Notes: generated by a model from the letters alone, not told the origin. A stretch of 64,000 nucleotides of DNA from Rhodococcus sp. SGAir0479 (GCF_005484805.1 NZ_CP039432.1:1860001-1924000), one strand, 5' to 3'. Shown: positions 32,637 to 41,734, numbered from the stretch's first letter. Made by a program: numbers and translations.

Positions 32637-34227
32637 TGTTCACCTCCGTGCGACCGCCGAAGGGCCGCAGCGTCTGCGCCGCAGCGATGGCACTGAGCAC
32701 GGCCATCGCCTTGTTCCGGGCCTCGGTGTCCTCGTAGACCGGATCGGAGTCGGCGACCACTCCCGCACCGGCCTGGACGTACGCCGTGCCGTCCTTGACC
32801 AGTGCCGTGCGGATGGCGATGGCGGTGTCGGCGTCCCCCGCGAAGTCCAGATAGCCGACGATACCGCCGTAGATTCCCCGGCGCGTCGGCTCGAGCTCGT
32901 CGATCAGTTCCATCGCGCGCACCTTGGGCGCCCCCGACAGCGTGCCCGCCGGGAAACACGCGGTGACGGCGTCGAGCGCGTGCTTGCCCGCAGCCAGGCG
33001 CCCGGTGACGGTCGAGACGAGGTGCATTACGTGGCTGTAGCGCTCGATGTGGCGGTAGTCGTGGACCTTCACGGTGCCGGGCTCGCACACCCGGCCGAGG
33101 TCGTTGCGGCCGAGGTCCACCAGCATCAGGTGCTCGGAGTTCTCCTTCTCGTCCGCCAGCAGATCCTTCTCGAGCAGAATGTCGTCCTCCTCGGTGGCGC
33201 CGCGCCACCGGGTGCCGGCGATCGGGTGCGTGGTCGCGGTCCCGTCCTTGACCGTGACGAGCGCCTCGGGGCTCGACCCGACGATCGAGAACGCGGTCTC
33301 ACCGTCGGCGCCCGGCACCTGCACCAGGTACATGTAGGGACTCGGGTTGGACGCACGCAGCATCCGGTACACGTCGATCGGCGCTGCGTCGCAATCCATC
33401 TCGAAGCGTTGCGAGAGCACCACCTGGAAGGCCTCCCCCGCCTCGATCTCACCGATCAGCCGGCGCACGTCCGCACCGAAGCTCTCGGTGGTGCGCTGGC
33501 GTCGGTACTCCGGCTGCGGCCGCGCGAACGTCGACACCGTCGAACTCGCGGGGGCGGCGAGGGCATCGGTCATCCGGTCGAGGCGGGCGATCGCGTCGTC
33601 GTAGGCGGCATCGACGCGCTCGTCCGAGCCGTCCCAGTTCACCGCGTTCGCGATGAGCGTGATCGCCCCCTCGTGGTGGTCGACCGCGGCGAGATCGGTG
33701 GCGAGGAGCATCACCATCTCGGGAATCCCCAGATCGTCCACGGCGTGCGTGGGCAGCCGCTCGAGCCGGCGGACCGCGTCGTATCCGAGGAAGCCGACCA
33801 TGCCGCCGGTCAGCGGCGGCAGGTCCGGCAGCCGTTCGCTGCGCAGCAACTCGAGCGTCCGTCCGAGTGCGACGAGGGGATCGCCACCGGCCGGCGCGCC
33901 CGCGGGCACACTGCCGTACCAGGCCGCCTCGCCGTCCCGCACGGTCAGCGCGGCGGGGCTGCCGGCACCGATGAACGACCACCGCGACCACGACCGGCCG
34001 TTCTCGGCGGACTCGAGCAGGAAGGTCCCGGGCCGGTTGTCGGCCAGCTTGGTGTAGGCCGACAGCGGAGTCTCCGCGTCCGCCAGCACCTTTCGAGTGA
34101 CGGGAACCACCCGGTGTTCGGCGGCCAGCGCGCGGAACTGCTCACGCGTGGTCGTCGAATCGTGGGGGGCCGCCGCCCGGGCGGACGCCGAGGGAGCTGC
34201 TGGGATGGTGGTGGACTCGCCGCGCAT
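32626..34227 (-). CDS. trpE: anthranilate synthase component I
   Basis: 533-aa chorismate-using enzyme. The tryptophan feedback site LLESAENG is present near the N-terminus, and the catalytic half has [29 protein letters not shown] and [16 protein letters not shown]. It needs a TrpG amidotransferase, which is not encoded in this window. ATG 34227 chosen; ATGs at 34236 and 34239 and a TTG at 34269 are possible. Only 70 bp separate it from the upstream gene, leaving little room for an attenuator. Confidence 0.95.
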   Translation of the reverse strand: MRGESTTIPAAPSASARAAAPHDSTTTREQFRALAAEHRVVPVTRKVLADAETPLSAYTKLADNRPGTFLLESAENGRSWSRWSFIGAGSPAALTVRDGEAAWYGSVPAGAPAGGDPLVALGRTLELLRSERLPDLPPLTGGMVGFLGYDAVRRLERLPTHAVDDLGIPEMVMLLATDLAAVDHHEGAITLIANAVNWDGSDERVDAAYDDAIARLDRMTDALAAPASSTVSTFARPQPEYRRQRTTESFGADVRRLIGEIEAGEAFQVVLSQRFEMDCDAAPIDVYRMLRASNPSPYMYLVQVPGADGETAFSIVGSSPEALVTVKDGTATTHPIAGTRWRGATEEDDILLEKDLLADEKENSEHLMLVDLGRNDLGRVCEPGTVKVHDYRHIERYSHVMHLVSTVTGRLAAGKHALDAVTACFPAGTLSGAPKVRAMELIDELEPTRRGIYGGIVGYLDFAGDADTAIAIRTALVKDGTAYVQAGAGVVADSDPVYEDTEARNKAMAVLSAIAAAQTLRPFGGRTEVNSGE

Positions 34228-34297
34228 GCCCCCCATCATCCCAGGAGGACCGTGCGGGTCCGCCGCCAAGGGTCCCGCGCGCCGGGACCGGCACGCG

Positions 34298-35074
34298 TCA
34301 GGCGACCTGGATCGATCGCTTCGCCAGTCCCATCCAGAACCCGTCGATCACCTGCCGGGGAGCCAGCGCGGGATCGCTCGACGCGCCCAGCGTGACGAAC
34401 AGTGGAGCGAAGTGCTCGACCGTCGGATGCGCGTACGGCATGCCGGGCGCCTGCGCGCGGAAGTCGATCAGCGCGTCGACGTCGCCGGCGGCCAGCCGTT
34501 CACCGGCCCAGGCGTCGAAGTCCGCGGACCAGCCCGGCGCGACCGCGTCGGGGGACGGGTCCCGCAGAAACGGCAGCCCGTGTGTCGTGAAGCCCGATCC
34601 GACGATCAGCACGCCCTGCTCGCGCAGCGGTCGCAGGCGCCGCCCCAGTTCCAGCAATCGCGCCGGGTCCAGGGTGGGCATCGACACCTGCAGCACCGGG
34701 ATGTCGGCATCGGGGTACATCACGGTGAGCGGTACGTAGGCGCCGTGGTCGAGGCCGCGCCCCGGGGCCTGACGGACGGGCTCGTCGTCCGGCATCAGGG
34801 CAGCGACCTGCCGCGCCAGATCCGGTGCGCCGGGCGCCGTGTACGTCACGTCGTAGAAGCGGCGGGGAAAGCCACCGAAGTCGTACACGAGCGGGGTGCC
34901 GGTCTCGGTCGCACCGATCGTGAGCGGCGCGGACTCCCAGTGTGCCGAGATCACGAGGACGGCCGTGGGTCGAGGCAGTCCGGCGGACCACCGGGACAGT
35001 TCGGCCACCCACCGTTCGCTGTCCACCAGCGGGGGCGCGCCATGACTGAGGAAGAGCGCCGGCATGTCACTCAC
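34298..35074 (-). CDS. LigB/DODA-type class III extradiol dioxygenase
   Basis: 258-aa non-heme iron dioxygenase of the 4,5-DOPA dioxygenase-like family. Metal-ligand candidates are His in LFLSHGAPP, His in [10 protein letters not shown] and the His in [18 protein letters not shown] and [11 protein letters not shown] complete the pocket. It may cleave a catechol or act on an unknown aromatic. GTG 35074 chosen because AAGGAG lies 7 nt upstream. Divergent from a MarR regulator, with a palindromic operator just before this gene. Confidence 0.87.
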   Translation of the reverse strand: MSDMPALFLSHGAPPLVDSERWVAELSRWSAGLPRPTAVLVISAHWESAPLTIGATETGTPLVYDFGGFPRRFYDVTYTAPGAPDLARQVAALMPDDEPVRQAPGRGLDHGAYVPLTVMYPDADIPVLQVSMPTLDPARLLELGRRLRPLREQGVLIVGSGFTTHGLPFLRDPSPDAVAPGWSADFDAWAGERLAAGDVDALIDFRAQAPGMPYAHPTVEHFAPLFVTLGASSDPALAPRQVIDGFWMGLAKRSIQVA

Positions 35075-35088
35075 AGAGGAACTCCTTC

Positions 35089-35102
35089 GTTGAAGCTTCA
35101 AC
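35089..35102. promoter_or_regulatory. palindromic operator, probable MarR site
   Basis: Perfect 14-bp palindrome GTTGAAGCTTCAAC, located 15 bp before the dioxygenase start and inside the 145-bp divergent region with the MarR gene. TTGAA-N2-TTCAA is a typical MarR/DUF24-size operator. Binding by the adjacent MarR protein is inferred. Confidence 0.7.
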
Positions 35103-35219
35103 CTAACATGCCCATGAACGCGCGGATCCGGTCGCCTGTTCCCCACCGCGCGCGGGGTCGGTCCCGGTTTGACACCCTGGAACCCGAGAATCGGCTTCCA
35201 CTGATCGGAGAACGACCCG

Positions 35220-35714
35220 ATGGGCGCGCAGAACAGCACCGAGACCCCGTGGCTCAGCGAGGCCCAGCAGGACGCGTGGCGGGTCCTCGTCTCGCTGATC
35301 ACCAGGTTGCCCGCCGCGCTCGACACCCAGTTGCAGCGCGACTCGGACCTGACGCACTTCGAGTACTTCGTCCTGGCCGTACTCTCCGAGTCTCCGGAGC
35401 GCCGCCTGCGGCTGTCCGAGCTGGCGGGTCAGGCCAACGCGTCGCTCTCCCGCCTGTCGCACGTCGTCACGCGCCTCGAGAAGCGGGGCTGGGTACGCCG
35501 CGAGACCGTGAGCGGTGTCCGCGGCGCGTTCGCCGTCCTCACCGACGCCGGCATGGCCAAGGTCGTCGAGGCCGCACCGCAGCACGTCAGCACGGTGCAG
35601 GCACTGGTCTTCGCGGGCCTCGACGACGATCAGGTCGCGCAGTTGCGGTCGCTCGGCGCCGCGTTGGTGGCCCAGCTCGACGAGGGCATCGCGGCCGGCA
35701 CCGGAAAGGCCTGA
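35220..35714 (+). CDS. MarR family transcriptional regulator
   Basis: 164-aa dimeric winged-helix regulator. The central wHTH includes LRLSELAGQANASLSRLSHVV (recognition helix region) and the wing RLEKRGWVRRE, flanked by N- and C-terminal dimerisation helices. MarR proteins usually sense phenolic or oxidant ligands. The divergent LigB-type dioxygenase is the natural target, with the shared palindrome as operator. Confidence 0.92.
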   Translation: MGAQNSTETPWLSEAQQDAWRVLVSLITRLPAALDTQLQRDSDLTHFEYFVLAVLSESPERRLRLSELAGQANASLSRLSHVVTRLEKRGWVRRETVSGVRGAFAVLTDAGMAKVVEAAPQHVSTVQALVFAGLDDDQVAQLRSLGAALVAQLDEGIAAGTGKA

Positions 35715-35722
35715 GCGCGGAT

Positions 35723-35902
35723 CTAGCCGAGCGGTTCGCCGCCGACCCCCCAGTTCTCGCGGGGCACCTCGTCGATGGTGACCCACACCTTCGACGGGTC
35801 CTTGCCCGCGGCGTCGGCGTACGCCTGCGTCACCGCGGCGATCACTGCGCGCTTCTGCTCGGTGGTGAGTCCGGGGGTCTGGCTGATCTGTATCAACGGC
35901 AT
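35723..35902 (-). CDS. 4-oxalocrotonate tautomerase-like small protein
   Basis: 59-aa tautomerase-superfamily subunit. After Met removal the catalytic Pro1 (MPLIQIS) is at the N-terminus; a helix with TEQKRAVIAAVTQAYAD follows, then KVWVTIDEVPRENWGVGG, the second beta strand and the closing segment. Such subunits form hexamers that tautomerise keto-enol acids. It is convergent with the MarR gene. A role in the same aromatic pathway as the dioxygenase is plausible but not shown. Confidence 0.85.
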   Translation of the reverse strand: MPLIQISQTPGLTTEQKRAVIAAVTQAYADAAGKDPSKVWVTIDEVPRENWGVGGEPLG

Positions 35903-35931
35903 GCGTGGATTGTGCCAAACGACCCGCCCAG

Positions 35932-35956
35932 GATTACCGTCCGCGATCCGGGGTAT
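35932..35956 (+). promoter_or_regulatory. SigF/SigB-type promoter match
   Basis: GATT (35932-35935), 15 bp, GGGTAT (35951-35956), ending 9 bp before the SDR gene start. The -10 is the full mycobacterial SigF form; the -35 differs from GTTT at one base. Confidence 0.5.
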
Positions 35957-35965
35957 TCGACGTCC

Positions 35966-37030
35966 ATGACAGCTGATTCGGGACTACGCGTCGTCGTCTT
36001 CGGAGCCACCGGCAACGTCGGCACCAGTGTCGTCGAGGCGCTCGGTGAGCAGTCCGCGGTCGCCGAGATCGTGGGAGTGGCGCGGCGCCCGGTCGACGTC
36101 CGGTATCCCAAGACGACCTTCGTGACCGCGGACACCACCACCTCCGACCTCCACGGCATCGTCCGGGGGGCGGACGTCGTGATCCATCTGGCGTGGTTGT
36201 TCCAGCCGACCCACCGGCCCGAGGTCACCTGGGAGAACAACGTTCTCGGGGCGATCCGGGTGTTTCGCGCGGTGGCCGACGAGCACGTTCCCGCGCTCGT
36301 GTACACATCGTCCCTGGCGGCCTACTCGCCCGGCCCGTCGGACCGGGCGGTGTCCGAGGACTGGCCGACGGACGGCTGGCCCGGCGCGGCGTACCCGCGA
36401 GAGAAGTCGTATCTCGAACGGTGGCTCGACACGTTCGAGCTCCGCCACCCCGACACCCGTGTGGTCCGGATGCGGCCGTGCTTCCTGTTCAAACGGCAGT
36501 CCGCGACCGAACAGCGCAGGCTGTTCATCGGCCCGTTCGCACCGGGCCGGCTGGTGCGCCGGGGACTGGTCCCCGTCGTGCCGCTCGTCTCCGGCTTGAA
36601 GGCGCAGGTGCTGCACACGAGCGACGCCGCGGACGCGATCGTCCGCGCGACGCTACGCCCGGTGCACGGCGCCTTCAACCTGGCCACGACGCCTGCGGTC
36701 GACGGCCACTACCTCGCGGACCTACTGGGCGCACGTCCCGTCCGATTGCCCCGGCGCGCACTGCGATTCGCGGCGTGGGTGGGGTGGCACCTGCGGGCGG
36801 TGCCGGCGTCCCCGGGCCTGCTCGACACGGTCCTGCAGTTGCCGCTGCTCGACAGCACCCGGGCGGAGTCCGAACTCGACTGGCATCCGCGGATCACGCC
36901 CCGGGAGACGCTCGAGTCCTTCCTGGGCGGACTGCAGGACGGCGCCGGCCTGCCGACACCGCCGCTGGCCCCAGACTCCCCGCGCCGTCGGCTCGGCGAG
37001 TTGTCGAAGGGCGTGGGCGAGCGGGCCTGA
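35966..37030 (+). CDS. NAD-dependent epimerase/dehydratase family protein (1)
   Basis: 354-aa extended SDR. NAD-binding VVVFGATGNVGTSV at the N-terminus, the DVVIHLAWLFQPTHR segment, a Ser-Ser-rich strand (VYTSSLAAYSPG) and YPREK supplying the Tyr-x3-Lys pair. Substrate unknown. It shares the unusual HLAW-x-FQPTHR block with a second copy at 39997, so the two are paralogues. Preceded by a SigF-type promoter match. Confidence 0.85.
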   Translation: MTADSGLRVVVFGATGNVGTSVVEALGEQSAVAEIVGVARRPVDVRYPKTTFVTADTTTSDLHGIVRGADVVIHLAWLFQPTHRPEVTWENNVLGAIRVFRAVADEHVPALVYTSSLAAYSPGPSDRAVSEDWPTDGWPGAAYPREKSYLERWLDTFELRHPDTRVVRMRPCFLFKRQSATEQRRLFIGPFAPGRLVRRGLVPVVPLVSGLKAQVLHTSDAADAIVRATLRPVHGAFNLATTPAVDGHYLADLLGARPVRLPRRALRFAAWVGWHLRAVPASPGLLDTVLQLPLLDSTRAESELDWHPRITPRETLESFLGGLQDGAGLPTPPLAPDSPRRRLGELSKGVGERA

Positions 37031-37055
37031 GCCGAGGCCGTCCGGCCGGGGACGT

Positions 37056-37520
37056 CTAGGGCGTCGGCCGGCCGAACCGGTCGTACAGGCGGGCCGCCTC
37101 GTCGAGCACCGACCGGTCGATGCGGGCCAGGGGACGGAACTGGACGACCAACGGTTCGAGATCGAGGCTGTGCCCGATGACCGTCCCGGTCAGCAACCAC
37201 GGAAAATTCCCGCGCTCCTCGTCCAGACCACAGGACCGGTGCAGGCGCCGGGCCACCCACTCCTCCGCCGAGCGCGGCCACCACGGCTCGGGTGACAGTG
37301 GCGTCACGGTGAGGCCCGGCATGTCGACCCCGGACCCACGGTCCCGGCTCCTACAGTCCGCCGCGTCGGCGGCGGGGCCGGGCGAATAGCGCAGATACAT
37401 CCCGTGCGTGGTGACCGTCAGCGCGACCAACTCGTCCAGCGTCGTGAGCCGGACGAGCCGGTCCGCGGGCCGTTCGGGCTCGGCCGCCGGACCCGCCACC
37501 TCGTCATCTCGAACTTCCAC
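37056..37520 (-). CDS. DUF6098 family protein
   Basis: 154-aa hypothetical. The core has MYLRYSPGPAADA, SRDRGSGVDMPGLTV, PEPWWPR and GTVIGHSLDLEPLV, which I recognise as the DUF6098 pattern. No signal peptide or membrane segment and no known activity. GTG 37520 chosen because GAGGAG lies 10 nt upstream. Preceded on its strand by a SigF-type promoter match divergent from the one for the DUF6131 gene. Confidence 0.7.
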   Translation of the reverse strand: MEVRDDEVAGPAAEPERPADRLVRLTTLDELVALTVTTHGMYLRYSPGPAADAADCRSRDRGSGVDMPGLTVTPLSPEPWWPRSAEEWVARRLHRSCGLDEERGNFPWLLTGTVIGHSLDLEPLVVQFRPLARIDRSVLDEAARLYDRFGRPTP

Positions 37521-37571
37521 GGTCCACGAACTCCTCGACCACACGTGGGGACGAACACCGACAGCCGCGGG

Positions 37572-37596
37572 GTACCCACGCGACCGCGGCGTCAAC
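37572..37596 (-). promoter_or_regulatory. SigF/SigB-type promoter match
   Basis: On the minus strand GTTG (37596-37593), 15 bp, GGGTAC (37577-37572), 51 bp before the DUF6098 start. Divergent from the match at 37610. Confidence 0.5.
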
Positions 37597-37609
37597 CGTG
37601 TTCCGCGAC

Positions 37610-37635
37610 GTTTCACTTTCCGCCGGTCTGGGCAT
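37610..37635 (+). promoter_or_regulatory. SigF/SigB-type promoter match
   Basis: GTTT (37610-37613), 16 bp, GGGCAT (37630-37635), 73 bp before the DUF6131 start. The -35 is consensus; the -10 differs by one base. Confidence 0.55.
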
Positions 37636-37708
37636 ACCCACTGCGAGTGGATCTCCGGGCACCCCGTCAGGGCGCCGGATCCACCCCGAACGAAGGTGAG
37701 GTGCGGTC

Positions 37709-37864
37709 ATGATCGTGCTGGGCTTGATCTTGCTGGTCATCGGGTTCCTGGCGGGAATCCCGATCCTCTGGACCATCGGCATCATCCTCGTGGTGATCGG
37801 GGTGATCCTCGCACTGCTCGGCGCCACCGGACGCGCCGTCGGCGGCCGCCGCTACTGGTACTAG
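37709..37864 (+). CDS. DUF6131 family small membrane protein
   Basis: 51 aa, almost entirely two hydrophobic helices: residues 2-18 (ending in IGFLAGIP) and 19-40, with a terminal GGRRYWY. GGTGAGG precedes the ATG. Small hydrophobic proteins of this family are common in actinobacterial stress regulons; function unknown. Confidence 0.75.
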   Translation: MIVLGLILLVIGFLAGIPILWTIGIILVVIGVILALLGATGRAVGGRRYWY

Positions 37865-37911
37865 CGCGCCGGGCGAGCACTCCGAACGAACAGCCGAAGC
37901 GAGAGGCGTAC

Positions 37912-38385
37912 ATGAGATTCGAGGCGCACTGGGAAACCACCGCGTCCCCCAGCCGGGTGTGGGACGTACTGGCGGATGGTTGGCAATATCCGGGATGGGT
38001 CGTCGGCGCGTCCCGAATGCGGGCGGTCGACCCCGACTGGCCCGCCCCGGGCACTCGCATCCATCACTCGGTCGGGTTGTGGCCGTTCCTGATCGACGAC
38101 CACACCGAGGTTCTCGAGGCCGATCCCGGCCACTCCCTCACGCTCATCGCCCGAGCCAAGGCCTTCGGGCGCGCCCGGATCGAGTTGCAGGTGCGCCCCA
38201 ACGGCGTCGGCAGCGTGATCGAGATGGGCGAGCATCTCGCGTCCCCCCCGATGTCCTGGTTCCCGCAGAGCGCGGTGGAACTTGCTGCGGTGCCACGGAA
38301 CCGGGAGTGCATTCGTCGGCTGGCGCTGCTGGCGGAGGGCCCGGCGCATCCCGGTGACGGCTCGACGGCACCGAGACTCGGGTAG
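37912..38385 (+). CDS. SRPBCC (polyketide-cyclase-like) protein
   Basis: 157-aa single-domain START/SRPBCC hydrophobic-ligand-binding fold: FEAHWETTASPSRVWDVLADGWQYPGW (N-terminal strand-helix with a WDVL motif), then the central IHHSVGLWP and EVLEADPG strands. Ligand unknown. It lies 47 bp after the DUF6131 gene and 4 bp before the phytoene-desaturase-like gene, so all are probably one unit. Confidence 0.82.
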   Translation: MRFEAHWETTASPSRVWDVLADGWQYPGWVVGASRMRAVDPDWPAPGTRIHHSVGLWPFLIDDHTEVLEADPGHSLTLIARAKAFGRARIELQVRPNGVGSVIEMGEHLASPPMSWFPQSAVELAAVPRNRECIRRLALLAEGPAHPGDGSTAPRLG

Positions 38386-38389
38386 CACG

Positions 38390-39994
38390 ATGGCCGAACA
38401 AGTCGATGCGATCGTCATCGGAGCCGGCCCCAACGGCCTGGTGGGAGCGATCACTCTGGCCGATCGAGGGTGGGACGTCCTCGTTCTCGAGGCCGAGGAG
38501 ACGCCGGGTGGGGCGGTCCGCTCCGGCGAGCTCCATCCCGGGTTCCGGTACGACCGGTTCAGCGCGTTCTATCCCCTGAGCGCGGTCTCCCCCGCGTTCG
38601 AGACGCTCGACCTGCAGGCGCACGGCCTGTCCTGGAGCAGGGCGCCCATCGCGGTCGCGCACCCGCTGAGCGCCGACGACGAGTACGCGCCCGCCGTGCA
38701 TCCCGACCCCGCCGACACCGCCGCCGAGCTCGAGCAGTTCCGGCGCGGCGACGGGGACCGGTGGTTCGATCTCTACCGCACGTGGGAACGGATCCGCGCA
38801 CCTCTGCTCGACACGCTCTTCGGCCCGTTCCCGCCGCTGCGCGGGCCGGCCAAGCTGCTGCGCGAACTCGGTTCCGCCGAGGCACTGCGCATCCTGCGAT
38901 TCCTTCTGCTGCCCGCCAACCGGATGGGCCAGGAACTGTTCCGCGGCGAGGCCGCCAAGGTGTTGCTCCTCGGCAACGCACTGCACGCCGACGTTCCGCC
39001 GGACGCACCGGTCAGCGGCGCAATGGGGTTCCTCCTCGGCATGCTGGCCCAGGACGTGGGCTTCCCGGTCCCCGTCGGCGGGGCGGGCGCGCTCACCGAC
39101 GCGCTGGTCCGCCGACTCGAATCGGCGGGCGGCCGGGTGGAATGCAACAGCCGCGTCGACGGCGTGACCGTGGAGTCCGGTGCGGCCACCGGGGTCCGCC
39201 TCGCCGACGGCAGGACGTTCCGGGCCCGGCGCGCCGTGCTGGCCGACGTGTCGGCGCCGGCACTCTACGAGAAGCTGCTGCCACAGGACGCCGTTCCCGC
39301 CAACGTTCGATCCGCGCTGGAGAACTTCGAGTGGGACACCCCCGTGGTCAAACTCAATTACGCGTTGCGGCAGAAGATCCCGTGGAAGGCCGACGCCGTG
39401 CGCCGAGCCGGCACGGTGCACGTGGGCGGCGACACCACCAAACTCGCGAAGTGGCACACCCAGTTGGCGGCCGGGGAGATCCCCGAGCACCCGTTCCTGC
39501 TGGTGGGTCAGATGACGACCGCCGACCCCAGCCGGTCGCCGGAGGGCACCGAGAGCGCGTGGGCGTACACCCACCTGCCGCGCGGCGTGGCCGACGACGC
39601 GAGCGCCGAGAAGCTGGCCGAACGCACCGACGAGCAGCTCGAGCGGTTCGCCCCGGGCTTCGCGTCCAACGTGATCGCGCGCACCGTGCAACGACCGTCG
39701 GACCTCGAACGCGACGACGCCAATCTGGTCGACGGCGCGGTCAACGGTGGGACCGCGCAGCTGCACCAGCAGCTGGTGTTCCGCCCGATCCCCGGCTCGT
39801 CACGGCCCGAGACACCCGTGAAGAACCTGTTCCTCGCCAGTGCGTCCGCGCACCCGGGTGGGGGCGTCCACGGGGTGTGCGGCTTCAACGCCGCGCGCGC
39901 CGCCCTCGCCGAGCACAGTGTGAGCGGACCGGTGCGCCGCCGACTCAACCGCGCGGTCGCCGACATCGTGTGGCGTTCGGCGAAGGCGACCTGA
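38390..39994 (+). CDS. phytoene desaturase-like FAD oxidoreductase
   Basis: 534-aa flavin-dependent amine oxidase/phytoene desaturase family protein. N-terminal FAD motif AIVIGAGPNGLVGAITLA with the ribose-binding Glu (LVLEAEETPGG), and the C-terminal FAD-interacting segment NLFLASASAHPGGGVHGVCGFNAARAA. No crtB or crtI-type partner is nearby, so carotenoid synthesis is not supported. A lipid or terpenoid substrate is possible. ATG 38390 follows the preceding stop by 4 bp. Confidence 0.85.
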   Translation: MAEQVDAIVIGAGPNGLVGAITLADRGWDVLVLEAEETPGGAVRSGELHPGFRYDRFSAFYPLSAVSPAFETLDLQAHGLSWSRAPIAVAHPLSADDEYAPAVHPDPADTAAELEQFRRGDGDRWFDLYRTWERIRAPLLDTLFGPFPPLRGPAKLLRELGSAEALRILRFLLLPANRMGQELFRGEAAKVLLLGNALHADVPPDAPVSGAMGFLLGMLAQDVGFPVPVGGAGALTDALVRRLESAGGRVECNSRVDGVTVESGAATGVRLADGRTFRARRAVLADVSAPALYEKLLPQDAVPANVRSALENFEWDTPVVKLNYALRQKIPWKADAVRRAGTVHVGGDTTKLAKWHTQLAAGEIPEHPFLLVGQMTTADPSRSPEGTESAWAYTHLPRGVADDASAEKLAERTDEQLERFAPGFASNVIARTVQRPSDLERDDANLVDGAVNGGTAQLHQQLVFRPIPGSSRPETPVKNLFLASASAHPGGGVHGVCGFNAARAALAEHSVSGPVRRRLNRAVADIVWRSAKAT

Positions 39995-39996
39995 GG

Positions 39997-41064
39997 ATGC
40001 GCGTCGCGGTCACCGGCGCCACCGGGAATCTGGGGACGGCCGTGCTGCGCCGGCTCCGGCAGGACGGCGAGCACGAGATCGTCGGCGTCGCCCGGCGGCG
40101 TCCGCCCGACGAGGAACCGTACGCCGGGACGGCATGGCACACGGTCGACGTCGCGGCTCCCGACGCTGCCGAGCGCCTCCGGGTGCCGTTCGCGGGCGCC
40201 GACGCGGTCGTCCATCTCGCGTGGGGGTTCCAGCCCACCCACCGTCGGCGCTATCTGGGGGCCACCGGAGTGCACGGCACCGGTGCCGCGCTGGCGGCCG
40301 CGGCGCACTGCGGCGTCCGTCATGTGATCCACGTGTCGTCGTCCGCGGTCTACTCCCCCGGCTCCTACGGGCGCCCGGTGGACGAGTCGTGGCCGACGAC
40401 CGGGGTGCAGTCGTCGGTGTACAGCCAGGACAAGGTGGCCGCAGAGCGGACGATCGCCGCGCACGTCGCGTCCGGCGCCGGGCCCGCGGTCACGGTGCTG
40501 CGTCCCGGCCTGATCGGCCAGTACCAGGCGGGAAACCAGTTGCTGCACTACATCCTCCCGGACTGGGTTCCGGCCGGGGTGCTGCGCCTGGCACCGCTCG
40601 TCGTCATCGACAAGAAGCTGTGCATCCCCGCGGTGCACGCCGACGACGCGGCCGACGCGATCGTCCGCGCCCTGGGACACCCCCGCTCCCGGGTCTACAA
40701 CCTCGCCTCCGACGTGCCGGCGACGGGCGCCGACGTCCTGGCGGGGCTCAGTGCCGTCGGCGTCGACGTGCCCGCGTCCGCGCTGCGGTTCGTCGCGGAT
40801 GCGACGTGGCGGCTGCACGTGCAGCCGGTCGACGGCGGGTGGGTCGACCTGGCGTACGCGACGCCACTGGTCGATGCCGCACGCATCCGCGACGAGCTGG
40901 GCTGGACGGCACGCACGGACGGGCCCGCCGTCGTTCGTGAAGTGGTCGACGGGATGGTGCATCGCGCGGGAACGGGCAGCCCCGTGCTCGCGGACCGGTC
41001 GGTGCGCGAGCGGCTCGGATCCGCGGTTCGCCGCGGCAGTGTGGGAGTCCGCAAGCCGACGTGA
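39997..41064 (+). CDS. NAD-dependent epimerase/dehydratase family protein (2)
   Basis: 355-aa extended SDR. N-terminal AVTGATGNLGTAVLRRL, DAVVHLAWGFQPTHR, the strand HVSSSAVYSPGSYG and the YSQDK catalytic Tyr-Lys pair. It shares its unusual blocks with the SDR at 35966 and is coded 2 bp after the FAD oxidoreductase, so it is part of that unit. Substrate unknown. Confidence 0.85.
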   Translation: MRVAVTGATGNLGTAVLRRLRQDGEHEIVGVARRRPPDEEPYAGTAWHTVDVAAPDAAERLRVPFAGADAVVHLAWGFQPTHRRRYLGATGVHGTGAALAAAAHCGVRHVIHVSSSAVYSPGSYGRPVDESWPTTGVQSSVYSQDKVAAERTIAAHVASGAGPAVTVLRPGLIGQYQAGNQLLHYILPDWVPAGVLRLAPLVVIDKKLCIPAVHADDAADAIVRALGHPRSRVYNLASDVPATGADVLAGLSAVGVDVPASALRFVADATWRLHVQPVDGGWVDLAYATPLVDAARIRDELGWTARTDGPAVVREVVDGMVHRAGTGSPVLADRSVRERLGSAVRRGSVGVRKPT

Positions 41065-41081
41065 CCCGTCGGCGCCGCGTC

Positions 41082-41558
41082 TCAGTCGACGCGGTGCGAC
41101 GCGGGCTCGGCGTTCCGGGTTTCGAGCGGCGGCAGGAAGCCGCCGACGAGGATCATCACCACCGCGAGTCCGAGGTGCAGCCAGTTGTCGGCGTCGTTGA
41201 CGGGAAGGAAGTTGCCGGCGTCGTCGCGATTGATGCTCACGCCGTAGATCCACACCGCGAAGTAGACGACGCCGCCCCCTATCAGGTAGGTCCGGGCGAG
41301 CGACAGGCTGCGCGCCATCAGAAGGCCGGCCACTCCGAAGGCCAGGTGGACGACGTTGTGCAGAACCGACACCTCGAAGATGCCGAGCAGTTTCGCGTCG
41401 GAGTGGTGGCCGGCCCACGTCATCGTGTCGTAGTCGGTGGTGATTCCGGGGATGAAGCCCAGGACGCCGACGACCAGGAACACGATGCCGAGCACGAGCG
41501 CCACCCACTGCGTCGCCGAGCGTGCTCCTGCCGCCGCCGATCGGTTGTCTCCGGACAT
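41082..41558 (-). CDS. DUF4383 membrane protein
   Basis: 158-aa four-helix membrane protein: helices around residues 18-36, 62-82, 88-105 and 127-142. Conserved family blocks include LHNVVHLAFGVAGL and DNWLHLGLAVVM, with two His-containing helices. Function unknown; common in actinobacterial stress-induced sets. Convergent with the SDR gene 17 bp away. SigF-type promoter match upstream. Confidence 0.85.
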   Translation of the reverse strand: MSGDNRSAAAGARSATQWVALVLGIVFLVVGVLGFIPGITTDYDTMTWAGHHSDAKLLGIFEVSVLHNVVHLAFGVAGLLMARSLSLARTYLIGGGVVYFAVWIYGVSINRDDAGNFLPVNDADNWLHLGLAVVMILVGGFLPPLETRNAEPASHRVD

Positions 41559-41596
41559 GGTCCACCTCGCTCCGAGTCGACTCGTTCCGGCACCGG

Positions 41597-41621
41597 GTAC
41601 CCCCGATGGCCGCCGATAATC
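41597..41621 (-). promoter_or_regulatory. SigF/SigB-type promoter match
   Basis: On the minus strand GATT (41621-41618), 15 bp, GGGTAC (41602-41597), 38 bp before the DUF4383 start. Confidence 0.45.
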
Positions 41622-41643
41622 TCACCCGGTCGGCGCGGTCATG

Positions 41644-41669
41644 GTGTAGCCGTTCGGGCGACTGGGTAC
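41644..41669 (+). promoter_or_regulatory. SigF/SigB-type promoter match
   Basis: GTGT (41644-41647), 16 bp, GGGTAC (41664-41669), 65 bp before the acidic-protein gene. Divergent from the match for the DUF4383 gene. Confidence 0.5.
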
Positions 41670-41734
41670 TCCGGAAGACACCGAACCGATCCGTCCGCCG
41701 GCCGGCGATGTCGGCGGACACCGAGGAGGCAGTC

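Noticed and set aside
34228-34297. trp attenuator or leader peptide
   Set aside because: Only 70 bp lie between trpE and the dioxygenase gene, and no Trp-rich small frame was seen.
38390-39994. Carotenoid biosynthesis locus
   Set aside because: The flavoprotein is phytoene-desaturase-like, but no phytoene synthase, cyclase or geranylgeranyl synthase gene is nearby.
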